Notes under the pieces: generated by a model | The model's database searches: none | Told to the model about the DNA's origin: nothing | Seen by the model: only the letters and a program-made list of their open reading frames with translations | Shown: positions 52,101 to 62,645 of the stretch, in pieces | Layout of the letters: each line of letters starts with the position of its first letter | How positions within the stretch are numbered: the stretch's first letter is position 1 | Translations under genes and position numbers: made by a program | From: Sugiyamaella lignohabitans | Lineage: Eukaryota; Ascomycota; Dipodascomycetes; Dipodascales; Trichomonascaceae | Length of the DNA stretch: 64,000 nt | Direction of reading: 5' to 3' | NCBI RefSeq assembly: GCF_001640025.1 | Contig: NC_031672.1 | Span: 3,844,001 to 3,908,000 of the forward strand

Positions 52101-52302
52101 CACTCAGCAGGTGGAGGTGGACAAGAAAGATTTTGATTTTGTATTTATTCGCTTTACTGTACATTCTGGGGATACTATGTTTGCGGTATACACAGCGAGA
52201 CTGTGTAATATTAACCAAGGATATCGCCACTTGCAATTGCAAGATCTTCAAGGTGAGGAATATATCTTCTCCACCTTGTTTATCAAGACAGAAATTTTCT
52301 AG
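49135..52302 (+). CDS. PLC1: phosphoinositide-specific phospholipase C (delta type)
   Basis: Hydrolyses PIP2 to diacylglycerol and IP3, calcium dependent; IP3 feeds inositol polyphosphate synthesis. It has 1055 residues, single exon, longer than S. cerevisiae Plc1 (869) because of a disordered N-terminal 225 residues. Order: PH domain (about 225-345), EF-hand region with DIDESGFLDFKEF (about 404), X domain from PLNEYLISSSHNTYL (catalytic His near 537) through CVEIDCWDGDHGPIVCHGH (second His near 577), a Ser-rich X-Y linker, Y domain with SLSERSVNSMI and SNFDPIPYWKMGIQLVALNW-type TSTNFDPIPYWKMGIQLVAL, and C2 domain (about 900-1050) with DPYVTVEFYG. All catalytic landmarks are intact. Convergent with ENP1. 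Confidence 0.97.
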   Translation: MDSPTSDSKAPNRPRGSPRHHVDDSLSIFQRVSNKVLSRFSGFSPPDPFLLLNHSSAHSSSSLPEVITGTEITSTRSNSSMKSTNGTKRDRSFSSSALSLASFRGHHSDDEFNLPPPGPVTIRRNSGLSRSSAESLISGNSVLASTPKSLSSTLDSLSIDESIATAFVVSGDIEAEQITASQTADVNMNEKNSDLPASNSPLSNNIVNSSVPSTDLSLPPPAGPGSVHIPELLQRGVSFLRITHRKRVQKIFVLDPESGVVSWDSKASSRFYVDRIFEVHVGHNARNYREELKVSVEHEPRWASIIYSKADSKKLKALHIVATSQKEFDIFIDILSQLVKYRREIMSGLAMPGEQFVHVHWNKFVTKEDDGEERLSFENVERLARRLHINCSKKYLESKFRQADIDESGFLDFKEFQNFVKLLKWRGDIAHIFNDIADNPNGLTLQGLEAFFRDVQKDTVTDSRTIEKIFKKHSMKGMKKQSGQDDVSSSDQPQVLTVEQFSDILVSSSYFPPLATPTEDLTRPLNEYLISSSHNTYLLARQVAGPSSVEAYIRALQNGCRCVEIDCWDGDHGPIVCHGHRLTTSIDFTDVVETIRKYGFISSPYPLILSLEIHCTVENQLKIVDALTNVLGSQLVTEPIDDRLELPCPADLKHRVLVKVKSTNSSFTANSKNGPHPPERADSSWSTTTTESSMSGISDDPSSTAVDATNGRSPSKGTSRRRKSTSNQTKVCSQLADLGVYLSGIKFRNFSLPISKTTNHCFSLSERSVNSMIKDPVKRAQLIKHNRKYLLRTYPSGYRMTSTNFDPIPYWKMGIQLVALNWQTNDIGLQLNHALFSNSGGYILKPTHMLLGFSRAEPLTNTNSVVSRSSKIQSKLLPFVKSSRSDSNLGSLITNLPLDMLVRVKITVISAQQLPRSKELKADETIDPYVTVEFYGNERMITSPSSSTAPSKRKLSISSTSSSDSFTGMFNKWRTPVVSDNGFNPTWNTTQQVEVDKKDFDFVFIRFTVHSGDTMFAVYTARLCNINQGYRHLQLQDLQGEEYIFSTLFIKTEIF

Positions 52303-52391
52303 AGTCTCTGTAAATTAATGTATATTTATTTTTGCTGAAACACTATAGCGTGTCGCCTTGTCACAATCTCGGTGAATACATGACAGCATGT

Positions 52392-52410
52392 GCTGCCGGA
52401 GGCAGGAATA
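52392..52410. repeat. partial relative of the GC element
   Basis: On the minus strand the sequence reads TATTCCTGCCTCCGGCAGC, which matches the left end of the 46868 element (TTCCTG, then CCTCCGGC and GC) apart from a 3-nt deletion and one substitution. The hairpins are missing. It lies between the stops of PLC1 and ENP1. Confidence 0.35.
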
Positions 52411-52439
52411 TCAAGTCTAAAAAAAATGCTATTAAATTA

Positions 52440-53792
52440 CTAATTCAAGTCCATTTGACCCGTAGCCAACTGTCTAGTGGCTCCAGAAAGAAGCTCTCTA
52501 CGGATCTCGGGGGTGATGGAACTATGGTTGTGAATCTTCAACACAGCCATTATAGAGTCTCTCTGGTCCTCGGTTATATCGTTTTTATATCTTTGAGCAA
52601 ATACCAGCAAAGACTGGTGCCATACTACCGGTAACTGTGATTCCACAGCTCTGAATTGAATGAAGTGGAACACCACTCCATCAACGACCTTATAAGGTAG
52701 GGCATATTTCTTGTCGAGAAGAATCTTGATAAATAAAGAGTTGGGACCGGAATACTCCATGTCAGCCAATCTCAGCAAGGCAGCAGCGGAATGCAATGCT
52801 GGAACCGACACTTTACTGAGAATTGAGCCGGCAATCACAGCCTCTTTTAATGTACATGTACCCGACTCGCACAGAGGGAACAAAAATCCTTTGAAGAAAG
52901 CAGCAGGCTTATAAAGAGCCTTTTTGAGTGCACGGTATACATGGTAGTTTAAAGTCTTGTTAGCTTGAATGTCATCCCTGAATCTTTCTAATAGAATGTT
53001 GGTAATGAACTTTTGTGATTGGTTAGCCTTAAGGTTAGAAACAAATAGCTTAGTTGCTTCATAAACAGCCTGTGTCGACCAAGCAGCAGGATTGGTGACA
53101 TAAAGAATATCTTGCCAGTTTCTAAGAGAAGGAATGATTTTAAACGCTTTGGGAAGTTTACCAGAACGGTATCTCGCTAGTAGTTCACCAACCCTAGTGT
53201 AGACTTCAATAACTTTAGGAGGAAGCATGACACCTTCAGGCTCACCAGAATCATCTCCTCGAGAGTTTGACATTTTACCATTAGCGGCGGCTTCCATCAT
53301 CTCTTTTTCTCGGATTTTTTCCATAATTCTATCAGCCAGGTTCAAAACAACTGTACCGTCCTCATTTTCTTCACCGTCTACAGGCGCAATATATTTGTTG
53401 AATAAAGCATCCTCTTCAGGATCGATCTCAATCTCCTCGATCTCTTCGTAGTCTTCATAATCTTCGTCGTCAGATTCTTCATCATCATTACCAAAACGGC
53501 CGGTGATGTCTTCATCGTCGAAACCGAAATTCGCACTTGATCTATTTCTTGCTGATCCTTGGTTTTCCTCCTGTTCAATCTCGTCTTGCTGCTCCTTAGC
53601 AATCTGAAGAATTTTTCGTGATAAGCTAGCTCCAACAAAGCCCTCTGCCTTGTCTTCTGAGTCCTCACCGACCTTCTTAGCTCGGCCAGCTTTACTTTTC
53701 GTCTGAGATCTCAAAACTCCTCCCTCCTGCGCCAGCTCCATATGTAAGGGATCATGGCGGAGTTTTTGATCTTGCTTTATAGCTTTTGGCAT
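52440..53792 (-). CDS. ENP1: essential nuclear protein 1 (bystin), ribosome biogenesis
   Basis: Pre-40S assembly factor that travels with the 20S pre-rRNA from nucleolus to cytoplasm and stabilises the head of the small subunit. It has 450 residues from the ATG at 53792 (S. cerevisiae 483), single exon. The N-terminus is basic (PLHMELAQEGGVLRSQTKSK) and leads to a long acidic region (about 95-140). The bystin domain from about residue 165 to the end has LPPKVIEVYTRVGELLARYRSGKLPKAFK, LRNWQDILYVTNPAAWST, AIYEATRLF-type AVYEATKLFVSN, HVYRALKKALYKPAAFFKGF, and LRLADMEYSGPNSLFIKILLDKKYALPY. All are highly conserved. Convergent with PLC1, divergent from SRM1. Confidence 0.97.
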   Translation of the reverse strand: MPKAIKQDQKLRHDPLHMELAQEGGVLRSQTKSKAGRAKKVGEDSEDKAEGFVGASLSRKILQIAKEQQDEIEQEENQGSARNRSSANFGFDDEDITGRFGNDDEESDDEDYEDYEEIEEIEIDPEEDALFNKYIAPVDGEENEDGTVVLNLADRIMEKIREKEMMEAAANGKMSNSRGDDSGEPEGVMLPPKVIEVYTRVGELLARYRSGKLPKAFKIIPSLRNWQDILYVTNPAAWSTQAVYEATKLFVSNLKANQSQKFITNILLERFRDDIQANKTLNYHVYRALKKALYKPAAFFKGFLFPLCESGTCTLKEAVIAGSILSKVSVPALHSAAALLRLADMEYSGPNSLFIKILLDKKYALPYKVVDGVVFHFIQFRAVESQLPVVWHQSLLVFAQRYKNDITEDQRDSIMAVLKIHNHSSITPEIRRELLSGATRQLATGQMDLN

Positions 53793-54299
53793 TTTGGTTT
53801 TTTTAATTTGATTTATTCACTTTAGTCAATGAACAAACCGGTAGTTAAATCTCCAAGCTCCTCCAATTCATCCCTGGTCTGCACTATCAAGAAAATCTTG
53901 CATGAAAAAAAAAAAATTTAGCCGTGCAATGCGAGGGTCTGTTAATCAATCTCGATACTATTAATTCATTATATTATGTTTGTCGGTCTCCTGGTATCCC
54001 AATATTGCCTTAACATATTTAACTTTTCGATTTAATCAGATTATGTAACATTCCAATAAACTATCAGGCCATAAACTAAAAAAAAGACTGCCAGCAATCA
54101 TATTTCCCTCATAAGTTTCTATTAGTGGCCAGCGGTAACACGGCTGCAACTTTATGCAGATCAGGATAGTCTGGGCGGTACGAAAACCGAATGATCGGCA
54201 AACGTGAAAAATACATAAACAAAGTCATTGTATTGCACAAAAGCTCTCAAACAAGGTGTAAAATAGTGTAAAACAAAGAAGAAATTTTTGGTGTGAAAA
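53793..54299. other. divergent promoter ENP1 / SRM1
   Basis: About 500 bp shared by two outward-facing genes. A 12-A tract followed by TTTA (53905-53919) lies about 115 bp upstream of ENP1 and resembles the AAAATTT rRNA-processing element of ribosome-biogenesis promoters. No gene was seen. Confidence 0.45.
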
Positions 54300-55823
54300 A
54301 TGGCTAAAATTGCTACTGAAAGTACAAGGAAGAGAGGTCGTTCTCAGGCTGCTTCAGAAGAACCCACTGTCGCTGTAAATGGTACTGCTAAAAAGGCCAA
54401 ATTAGTAAGAACCAATGGCAAAGCAACAAAACCATATTCCCGCGATGGTCCGGGCCGACCTGCCAGGACAAGTAGTTCTGTTACAAGTTCAACATCTCGT
54501 ACTGTCGTCAACGAGATTCCCACTTTACCTACGCAGCGTTTGAACGTTTACGTTTTTGGATCTGGTTCACTTTGTGAGTTGGGCCTTGGTCCTAATGTCA
54601 CTGAAGTTAAGAGACCCAGACTTAACCCTTTATTACCAATTGACGAAATTGGTATTGTTTCTTTGGCTGTGGGTGGTGCCCATGTCATTGCTATTGATTA
54701 CGCTGGCAAATTGTGGACTTGGGGTCAAAACGACTCTGGCGTATTGGGTCGTTACACCAAAGAAGATTATGAGAGCGGTGATGTTGACCTTGATAACGAT
54801 ATCAACGCATTAGAATCAACACCTTCGCGAGTTACTGGTATTCCAGATCATTTGAAATTTGTCGCTGTGGCTGCCTCTGACAATTTGTCGGCTGCCATTA
54901 CTGACGAAGGGCACCTTTGGGCCTGGGGTACTTTTATTGATGATGGTGACAAGGCCTTCAAGAGTGGCATTGAAATTCAAACTACTCCCGTTTATATTTC
55001 GCAAATTCGAGGAGCTGTAGGTATTGCTGGAGGTAAAGATCATTTATTAATTGTTGATAAATACGGACAAGTATATGCCTGGGGTACTGGTCAGAATTAC
55101 CAGTTGGGTGTGCAAGTCAATGCTCGTCTCAGAACAAAGACATTTGGGCCCATCAAAATTAAAGGATTAAAAAACATTAAATCAGTTGCCGCTGGCGAAT
55201 ATCACTCATTTGCGATTGACATTGATAACAAGCTGTGGGCATGGGGTCTCAACAACTTTGGCCAGTGTGCTACTTGGGGTTCGGGTGATGACAATGAAGC
55301 CGGAAGCGGTGTCTCAGTTACTAAACCCACGTTAGCCAAATTTTTTGAGGACAAAGAGGTTGCTCAAGTTGATGGTGGTAACCATCACTCTCTCATTTTG
55401 ACTACCAATGGCGAAGTCTATGCCGTTGGTGAAATGAACTTTAACCAATTGGGAATACCAACAAATGCTCTCCCTGAGTCTACTGTTCGTGAGAAGAATG
55501 GATCTCCTTCATACGTTCCGATTCCCACTAAGCTTACTACAGGCATGTCTGAGGAACAGAGCTTACAACTCCCTAAATTCAAATATATCGCTACTGGCAC
55601 TGATCACTCTCTTGCTGTATCTGCTGAAGACGGTTCTATTTGGACATGGGGTTTCGGTGAAGTATATCAACTTGGCCACGGTAAGCCTGCAGGAGAAGAT
55701 TCTCCTGAGGATGAGGAGGTTCCTACAAGAATTAAGAACACCGCTACTACTGGTGTCAATATGGTATTTGTAGGTGCTGGTGGTCAGTTCAGCGTTTCAG
55801 CTGGTCTTCCCCGCGAAGAATAA
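54300..55823 (+). CDS. SRM1: Ran guanine nucleotide exchange factor (RCC1/Srm1/Prp20)
   Basis: Chromatin-bound exchange factor for Ran (Gsp1), which sets the nuclear RanGTP gradient for transport and spindle assembly. It has 507 residues (S. cerevisiae 482), single exon. The basic N-terminal tail (TRKRGRSQ, KKAKLVRTNGK) holds nuclear and nucleosome-binding signals. The seven-bladed RCC1 propeller follows, with blades marked by FGSGSLCELGLGP, LAVGGAHVIAIDYAGKLWTWG, VAASDNLSAAITDEGHLWAWG, GGKDHLLIVDKYGQVYAWG, AAGEYHSFAIDIDNKLWAWG, GGNHHSLILTTNGEVYAVG and TGTDHSLAVSAEDGSIWTWG. The order and spacing match RCC1. The 3' region has a (TTA)6 tract at 55896-55913. Confidence 0.97.
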   Translation: MAKIATESTRKRGRSQAASEEPTVAVNGTAKKAKLVRTNGKATKPYSRDGPGRPARTSSSVTSSTSRTVVNEIPTLPTQRLNVYVFGSGSLCELGLGPNVTEVKRPRLNPLLPIDEIGIVSLAVGGAHVIAIDYAGKLWTWGQNDSGVLGRYTKEDYESGDVDLDNDINALESTPSRVTGIPDHLKFVAVAASDNLSAAITDEGHLWAWGTFIDDGDKAFKSGIEIQTTPVYISQIRGAVGIAGGKDHLLIVDKYGQVYAWGTGQNYQLGVQVNARLRTKTFGPIKIKGLKNIKSVAAGEYHSFAIDIDNKLWAWGLNNFGQCATWGSGDDNEAGSGVSVTKPTLAKFFEDKEVAQVDGGNHHSLILTTNGEVYAVGEMNFNQLGIPTNALPESTVREKNGSPSYVPIPTKLTTGMSEEQSLQLPKFKYIATGTDHSLAVSAEDGSIWTWGFGEVYQLGHGKPAGEDSPEDEEVPTRIKNTATTGVNMVFVGAGGQFSVSAGLPREE

Positions 55824-56070
55824 AATGGCATTAAATAGAACTTTCAGTGACATTGTATTTTTATTATTTTGTTTTTCATCTCATGTTCTTGATTTTTATT
55901 ATTATTATTATTATGTAATATATATCACAATTTGGGCAAATGCTATGGCATCCTTCAATACAGTATGAAACTATTATTATTGAAAATTCTGCACATGTAA
56001 AAAAACCAGACCATGCTGGGAACAAAAACGAAGAAAAAAACTGTCAATTTCAAATCTTTTAAATATAACA

Positions 56071-59000
56071 TTACAGCTCTTGGTCTAACTCTTCATCGTC
56101 CAAGATATCATCATCGTCCTCACCGAGGAGCTCACCGCTTTCTTCGATGTCTACAGGTGAGTAGCGTTGGTTATTGCGTGAAAGTGAGCTTCGAGTAGTA
56201 AAGCGGATGCCTTGGCGCGAACCAGAAAGTCGAGAAGTGATGTTTTCAAATGCAGCCTTCGCAAAGGTGGGAATAACAGATACAAATGCAATCACAGCAG
56301 CTACTGAGATAACAGCATAGCGAAGAACTGCTGGTTGGTCATCATCCTCAGCTCCAAGTCTGATTTGACCGTATCTCTTTTGGAAGTGGTCCCACACAAT
56401 ATAACCAATGACTAAGGCCATGCCTATAGGGAGCATTACCACTACAAAAAGAGCAAAGCCTCCCAACCCTCCATGCTTTCGATCGTATCTGTCTTCTTCA
56501 CCCGGACATGGATGAGAAACCACCCTATCGAATTCTGAGCCACCGTCACAGGTACTCAGAGGAACTCGTCTGTATCCCGTAGGTTCCCAATACTCAATGG
56601 TCCCTGGCATTTCCGTACAAACGGCCTTATGATCAGGAGGTGAGAATCCAGGAACCAGTTGACACGTTCCATCATTAGCAGCATAGTAATTGAAATCACA
56701 CTCGAAATCTTGTCTTGAACATGTACAGTTTCGAATGACTTGATGTGGTTTCATGATATCTCTGTCTGGAGCCCAACCGATATAACAATCACGATCAGGG
56801 ATCTTTCTATGATAAAGTGCTTCATGGCCAAATAAGCAGCTCTCCTTCAAATCTGGATGGGATGGTGCCCAAAGTTCAAAGTCATCTTTATTAGCATCAC
56901 CACTGTCCAGAACACATTTTCGATCAGTCAGTCCAGTGAAGTCTACCTGAATAGCAAAGGACTTGGCGCCTTCCTTGGCCGGTGGTCTGCCAAAAAGAAC
57001 AAATTTACGACTAGTGTCTGAGGGAACTGTGGCAATATCATCAACTTTGACTAGATCATCACTAAACTTGTATTCGTTCCATGAAGCGCCCTCGTTGAGC
57101 GAATAGTAAAGGACGTTTGTGGAATCATGACCATTGACAATAGTAATGATTGAACCAGAATCACCAAACTCCCACATAAATGCTCCCTTTCTAATTTCCT
57201 TCCATGTTATGCCGCCATCCCTGGTCAAGAAAGTATTTCCATCCTTTTTGTCCGTCAACGATTTTCCCACATTTCCAACAGCAATCATCAAACCTACGGC
57301 AGAGTCGGAAGAATAGCTGTCCCTATAGTCTTCTCGTTCAGTGTAGCCATGTAAGTTCAATGAGCATTCATCCAAGCTGCCGGAACAGTCATACGAGTCA
57401 CCATTTGAATCACGTTGAGGTGGCTTAATGAAAGACCAGGTAGCACCATCGTTGTGGGTGATCTTTGTTTTGAGCTTCTTTCTAGCACCATTCTTAGCTT
57501 CATTAAGATTGCTGACAACATTTGCCAACGCAACGCCTTCCAAGCCATGCATTTTTTCAAAGTCAACATATCCAATATCGTTTCTATTTACACCTTCAAG
57601 TGACAAAACATAATCAGTTCCATTCGAATTCGACTTAAGAATAGATCCATACTCAGATCTAGTTCTATCGCTAACTGTTATATGCATGAAAACAGCATTT
57701 GTCACAGATTCAAGAACAGTGTAAGCTTGCTGATGATCCACTTTAAAATCAGGAGGGAATCGCGCATGTGCAAATGTTTTACCATCAACTGATACGAAAG
57801 CCTTGAGCTCGCTATTCTTCTCATCAATCTGAAATAGTTAGTATACACATGTCTACGATAGGAATTGGGTTAAATGCCATCAATACTCACCGTAGCCACA
57901 ACAATAAACTCGCTCTGAAAAGCATAGCCAACAACACTGTCGAAATGCGTCGTTTTGGTTTTGAAGTAATCCTCACTGGAAACGAGTGCTTTCCGTGCGG
58001 TGAATCCTTCGCTAACAATATGGTTACAGAAAATAAGCTTCTCGTCTGTCTTATGGAGTAGCTGGCCAACCCACGAACACCGAGTCACATCTTCAACAAG
58101 CTTGTCCCAAGATTTACCACCATTAGTCGAGTAGTATGCACCCAACTTGCACGAAAATGGATTGTCGCAACCAGTCTCGCCCATGTAAATGAGCCATTCA
58201 CGATTTTTAGGGTGGAAATCGATCGATCCACCGTATTGTGGTGCCACATTTGCTGGGAGCTTGACGTTGTTGAAACTGTGGCCACGGTCGGTGGATATAT
58301 GCAGCTGCGAGTCGAATGTGAGTACATATACATCATTGGGGAAATTGGGGTTGGAAGTAATTGACGCAATTTCCTTTCCGTCTAGTAATTTGTCCCAGTT
58401 CAAACCTTGATCATGAGTGATAAAAGCTTCATCGTAGCTGTTTTGAGCAATGATTGTTTCATCATCCACAGAGTCTTTGTCAAGAGGTAGGTAGAAATAG
58501 TTGACAATCTCACCATTGAAAAGATTGCGATGTGACTTTATTTTGCCATCAGCTTTGTCACCGTTGTCATCACCATTGTCACCGTTTTCTTCGCTTCCAC
58601 ATACAACGCTCTTTTTACCATCCAAAGTCTTTCCACCATCTTTCTTACAGGTATTACCAGGAATAAGAGCATATCCAGTAGACCGCTCATAAGTTTCGCC
58701 AGTTTTGCATTGTTTAAGTTCTTTGAGATAGTCTCGGTTCGGTACACATTGACCCTCTGGAGAAAGCACGAAGCGTTCATCGCATTCATAATCAACCTCA
58801 GCACAGGGGCAGTCTTCAGTGGATGCAAATTGTTCATGATACAAATCACCAACATAACACCTTGAATCGATTTTTTTTCTCCAGAAAAATTGCTTGTGAC
58901 CAAGAATACAAGTTGGCTCTTTGGTGTCAGGATCGTATCGAGCATACCATTTTTCGAAATCCCCTGAACCATCATCTTTCATGACACATTTGTCTTTGTA

Positions 59001-60608
59001 AAGACCATCAAAGTCTATAGCGATAGAAACAGGTTTTTTATTTTTGCTTCTTGTAGCCAATAATAAGAACTTCGACGAAGTAGCATCTGGTGTAGTCAAA
59101 AGAAAATGAGGGATGAATTTCTCTTTAAGCTTAAACTTCTCCCATGTATTACCACGGTCCAGTGAGTATACTACTTCATCAGTGCCATCCTTTTTGCCCT
59201 CCTCGGTGTCCTTAATAGCCAAAACAATGTTACCTTGATCAGCAAACTCGTAGAAATGTGGACCACGATACACTCGCTTCCAAGTTAGACCCGAATCCTG
59301 TGATAGGTAAAAATCACCTTTAGATCTATCTTCAAGTTTGCGTCCAGTGTTTCCAATACCAGCGAGGATTCCTGGGGCAGGTGACGAGAAAATACGACCA
59401 ATATTCTTGTGATCCAAAACTGCATGGAGGTTTACATTACACCGATTTGGATTACTGCCTCCAAGATCCTTACAGTCACCTACACTGAGATAACTCCAAG
59501 TACGGCCATCGTCATAAGAAATCTTGGTTCTCACATTATGCTCGTTCTCCTTAACATTACTGATGACAATACCATCAATACCCTCTACGCTTTCAGTGTC
59601 CACTAGACCATCATTGCTACGGGAAGTGTGATCCAAGGATTTCTTGAAATAATTACCCTTTGAGTTACTAGTATATAAGGTACCTTCACCCAGTTTACTA
59701 CTACCGTCATGAGCAACATTAATATGAAGAGAGTGCTTACTGGACTCGAGAATTGTAAATGCAGAAACATGGTTAATCGTGGACTTGCCATCATCAGGAA
59801 ACGAACCCTCAGACCATTTGGTAAGATCAACAGAAGTCAACAAGGAAATGTCAGTTTCGGGTCCTACAGCAGCAACGAAAAATTTGCTCATTGTACCAAA
59901 ATCGAGGACATTGTCGACATCCTTGCCATCTATTTTTATTGTCTCATAGCTTCTAAAGAAATCAGTAGATAATGCCAATCGACGACTGTTGTCTACCTCC
60001 AAAAGACACAAGATGGCATCCTGAGGAATGGAATCGTCACTGTCTTTATTAGTATGTCCCCATTCACAGCGAAAGGCCTTGTCGCCCAGGCGAGAACCAT
60101 GATCAGAATTTTCAAAGTTGCTAGTACTATAAACCACTCTATCGACACATTGGGCACTGTATGGATTACCATTAGGACACTCGGCACCACTAACAATAAC
60201 ATAACGAGAGTTACTCTTGTGAAATGATAGTGGTCTGCCTGGATTAAACCGATTAATCGACTGAATTTTGAAAGATCTCCAAGTAGAGCCTTGATCAGTG
60301 GTGATAAAATGAGTATCAGAGTTAGCACTCAAAGCGTAGGCAATACTATTGTCGAAGGGATGTTCAATTAAATGTTGGATGCCTCCATTACGTTTAGCGC
60401 CTTCTAGCTTGACATCCTTCCAAGAAGCACCATCGTCTTCCGATCTCTTTAATGAGCCGTCTGATGAGTGATATAATACCACTGAGCTATCTTGAAAATA
60501 TATCAACCCCTGCAAAGGCTGATCAAAGTCTGTTACTGTGACTTTTGGATCAAATGCCACACATAGCGTTATCACAGACACCAGAGCCGACCACAGTAAT
60601 AACCTCAT
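56071..60608 (-). CDS. VPS10: vacuolar protein sorting receptor Vps10 (sortilin family)
   Basis: Type I sorting receptor that cycles between Golgi and endosome and delivers carboxypeptidase Y and other hydrolases to the vacuole. Exon 1 spans 57891-60608 and exon 2 spans 56071-57828, giving 1491 residues (S. cerevisiae 1579). The 62-nt intron (GTGAGT donor, TACTAAC branch 8 nt before the acceptor end) joins FIVVAT to IDEKNSELKAFVSVDG, so what looks like two frames is one gene. Signal peptide: MRLLLWSALVSVITLCVA. Two tandem sortilin ten-bladed propellers follow, with repeated S-x-D-x-G-x-T-W Asp boxes (SQDSGLTWKRVY, TRDGGITWKEI), each closed by a cysteine-rich module. A membrane span lies near residue 1363-1386 (FALFVVVMLPIGMALVIG), a second hydrophobic stretch follows, and the cytosolic tail is acidic. 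Confidence 0.95.
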
Positions 60609-61168
60609 TTTTTGGTCTTTTTGACGACAAATCCCTTGATCTATCAGTCACCTTTTTTTCTCGCTACGTTTTATCTGCTACAGTTTCTTCTCGTCTTTCC
60701 CTTTCTTTTCGTAATTGGTTGAAATGGTCTTGTCGAGTCTGATTTGCTACGTAGGTCGTCTCTCTACGGCGTCGATTCGCCTCTCTCAACGGTCTCCAAA
60801 CCTAACACCCAATTGCAGATAATTCCAGTCAATTGAAACTAACGAGTTAGCCAAATGCGTCTTTCAAGTCTATTTGTTCTCCTTACCAAAATAATTCAAT
60901 TCGGCTCTTAATATACAACGACGGTATATTCTCCTTCCAGAATGGTGCTATACAGCGTGAGCTCTTAAGACCTACCTGTCAAGGAAGCCATCTCTATCTG
61001 GCCTCGCATGGACGATTGGCGATAGCGAGTTGACCCGTACCCTTATGCAGCTTTATTAAACATAGTAGAGAATAAAGATCAATATTGCGGCGCATGGGGC
61101 GTAAGAGTTCATTTTAGTTCTTCTTGCTATCTCGTCTTTAAATATTTACTTCCCAGCTGCCAAAAACC
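60609..61168. other. divergent promoter VPS10 / CWC25
   Basis: About 560 bp, pyrimidine-rich next to VPS10. No known box, repeat or RNA gene was recognised. Confidence 0.45.
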
Positions 61169-62482
61169 ATGTCGCGAGATCTAAATCTGAAAAAGTCATG
61201 GCATCCTGGCCTCTTGAAAAACCAGGAAGTGGTTTGGAGAAAAGAGAAAGAGGCGCTAGAAGAGCGAAAGAAGATTCTTGAACGACAGAAAGAGATCCAG
61301 CAAGAACGAGAGAGAAATGAGCTTTTATCAATGCAAGATGTTGCCACTGGAAAGCAACGAGTAAAACGATTAGAATGGATGTACTCGGAAGCCAGTGGTG
61401 GGTCTATGGGATCTTCCGATAATGAAGCATATCTTTTGGGTAAACGTAAAATCGACGATAGCATTATTCTTGGCGGTACCAAGAACCAAGAAGTAGAAAG
61501 CCTTAGGAAAGATGGAGATAATGACCGCTTCGGTCAGAAAGAGAAATCTGACTCAACAGTACCATATACATCAGCAAAAGACTTGGCAAGTAAAGTTAAA
61601 GATGATCCTCTTCTTGCAATCAAGAAGATGCAAATGGAACGAGCTATTGCCAAAGCCAGAGAGGAGGCATCCCTTAGTCGAGAGAAAGGTGACCGGCAGT
61701 CACGAGATGATAAATATGAAAGTCGGCATAGGAGTTCACGACACAGGCATCGTGAAAGCTCACGTGAGAGGTCAAATAGTAGAGACCGAGAAAAGCGACG
61801 TCATGGCTATCGAAGCTCGAGAGATGATGACAGAGATAGTGGTCATAGTCGACGTTCAAGAGATGATGATAGTTATGGCCATAGACATGGCAGTCTGAGA
61901 GATGATGACAGGGAAAGTCGTAGTCATAGAAGATCAGAGGATCACAGGGACCACCATAGGCATGACGATAAGGAGGCTCGAAGCAGAAGTTCAAGGCATA
62001 GAGACATAGACCATGATGATGAGCGGTACAGAAGAGATAGGGGTTCTGCGAATTACGATAAATACTCGTACAAAAATGATGATTCTCGCTGGTCTAGAAG
62101 TAATAGAGATGGTAGCTTTTCGCGTAGGAGTCCTGGAGACCGCGAAAGCGATGTTCGATATAACAGAAACAAAGATCGATATGAACATTCTGGAGAGTCA
62201 AGTCCAACACGTGAAGCTGATAGCTCTGGTCGGGTATCGAAAGCGTCTGACGAGGAGCGCCAGAAGAGATTGGCTGCTATGATGCAGGATGCACAAACTC
62301 TGGAAGAGTCTCGAGATAAAAGAGTCAAGTTGGCTCAAGAAGAAGATAGGAAAGCAGAGGAGGAAGACAAGAAAAAGAGATTAGGAACTCATTCTGGACA
62401 AGGTTCATTTATTAGAACTGCAACAAAGAATCTAATAGATGGACCTACAGACGCCCTCCGCAGAGGAAGAATAGCAGGGTAA
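61169..62482 (+). CDS. CWC25: pre-mRNA splicing factor Cwc25
   Basis: Step-one splicing factor that joins the activated spliceosome after Prp2 and promotes the branching reaction. It has 437 residues, single exon (S. cerevisiae 179; animal and fission yeast forms are long, about 400). The N-terminal conserved part is complete: MSRDLNLKKSWHPGLLKNQE, then VWRKEKEALEERKKILE (the Cir_N type helix), RQKEIQQERERNEL, and LEWMYSEASG. The next 250 residues are an Arg/Ser/Asp/His-rich domain with RDRE, SRSSRHRH and DDRE repeats. The C-terminus RLAAMMQDAQTLEESRDKRV and FIRTATKNLID is the second conserved block of long Cwc25 proteins. The RS-rich long form agrees with an intron-richer genome than S. cerevisiae. 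Confidence 0.95.
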   Translation: MSRDLNLKKSWHPGLLKNQEVVWRKEKEALEERKKILERQKEIQQERERNELLSMQDVATGKQRVKRLEWMYSEASGGSMGSSDNEAYLLGKRKIDDSIILGGTKNQEVESLRKDGDNDRFGQKEKSDSTVPYTSAKDLASKVKDDPLLAIKKMQMERAIAKAREEASLSREKGDRQSRDDKYESRHRSSRHRHRESSRERSNSRDREKRRHGYRSSRDDDRDSGHSRRSRDDDSYGHRHGSLRDDDRESRSHRRSEDHRDHHRHDDKEARSRSSRHRDIDHDDERYRRDRGSANYDKYSYKNDDSRWSRSNRDGSFSRRSPGDRESDVRYNRNKDRYEHSGESSPTREADSSGRVSKASDEERQKRLAAMMQDAQTLEESRDKRVKLAQEEDRKAEEEDKKKRLGTHSGQGSFIRTATKNLIDGPTDALRRGRIAG

Positions 62483-62645
62483 ACCGATAGATCATACTGT
62501 CTATTGTGACAAGTTAAGTCTGTTCTCATGTAAAAGTAAGTACCACCTAGGGTAGGATGTAAAGCAGAATAATGACGACTGCTTATTTAATGAAGTTTAC
62601 GATTGATTATAGAACCAGTAGCATTTTTCTTAGGGTGAATCAATT

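Noticed and set aside
56071..60608. Two separate Vps10-like genes in tandem
   Set aside because: A 62-nt intron with GTGAGT, TACTAAC and CAG joins the frames in phase; the second frame has no ATG at its start, and together they give one sortilin receptor of normal length.
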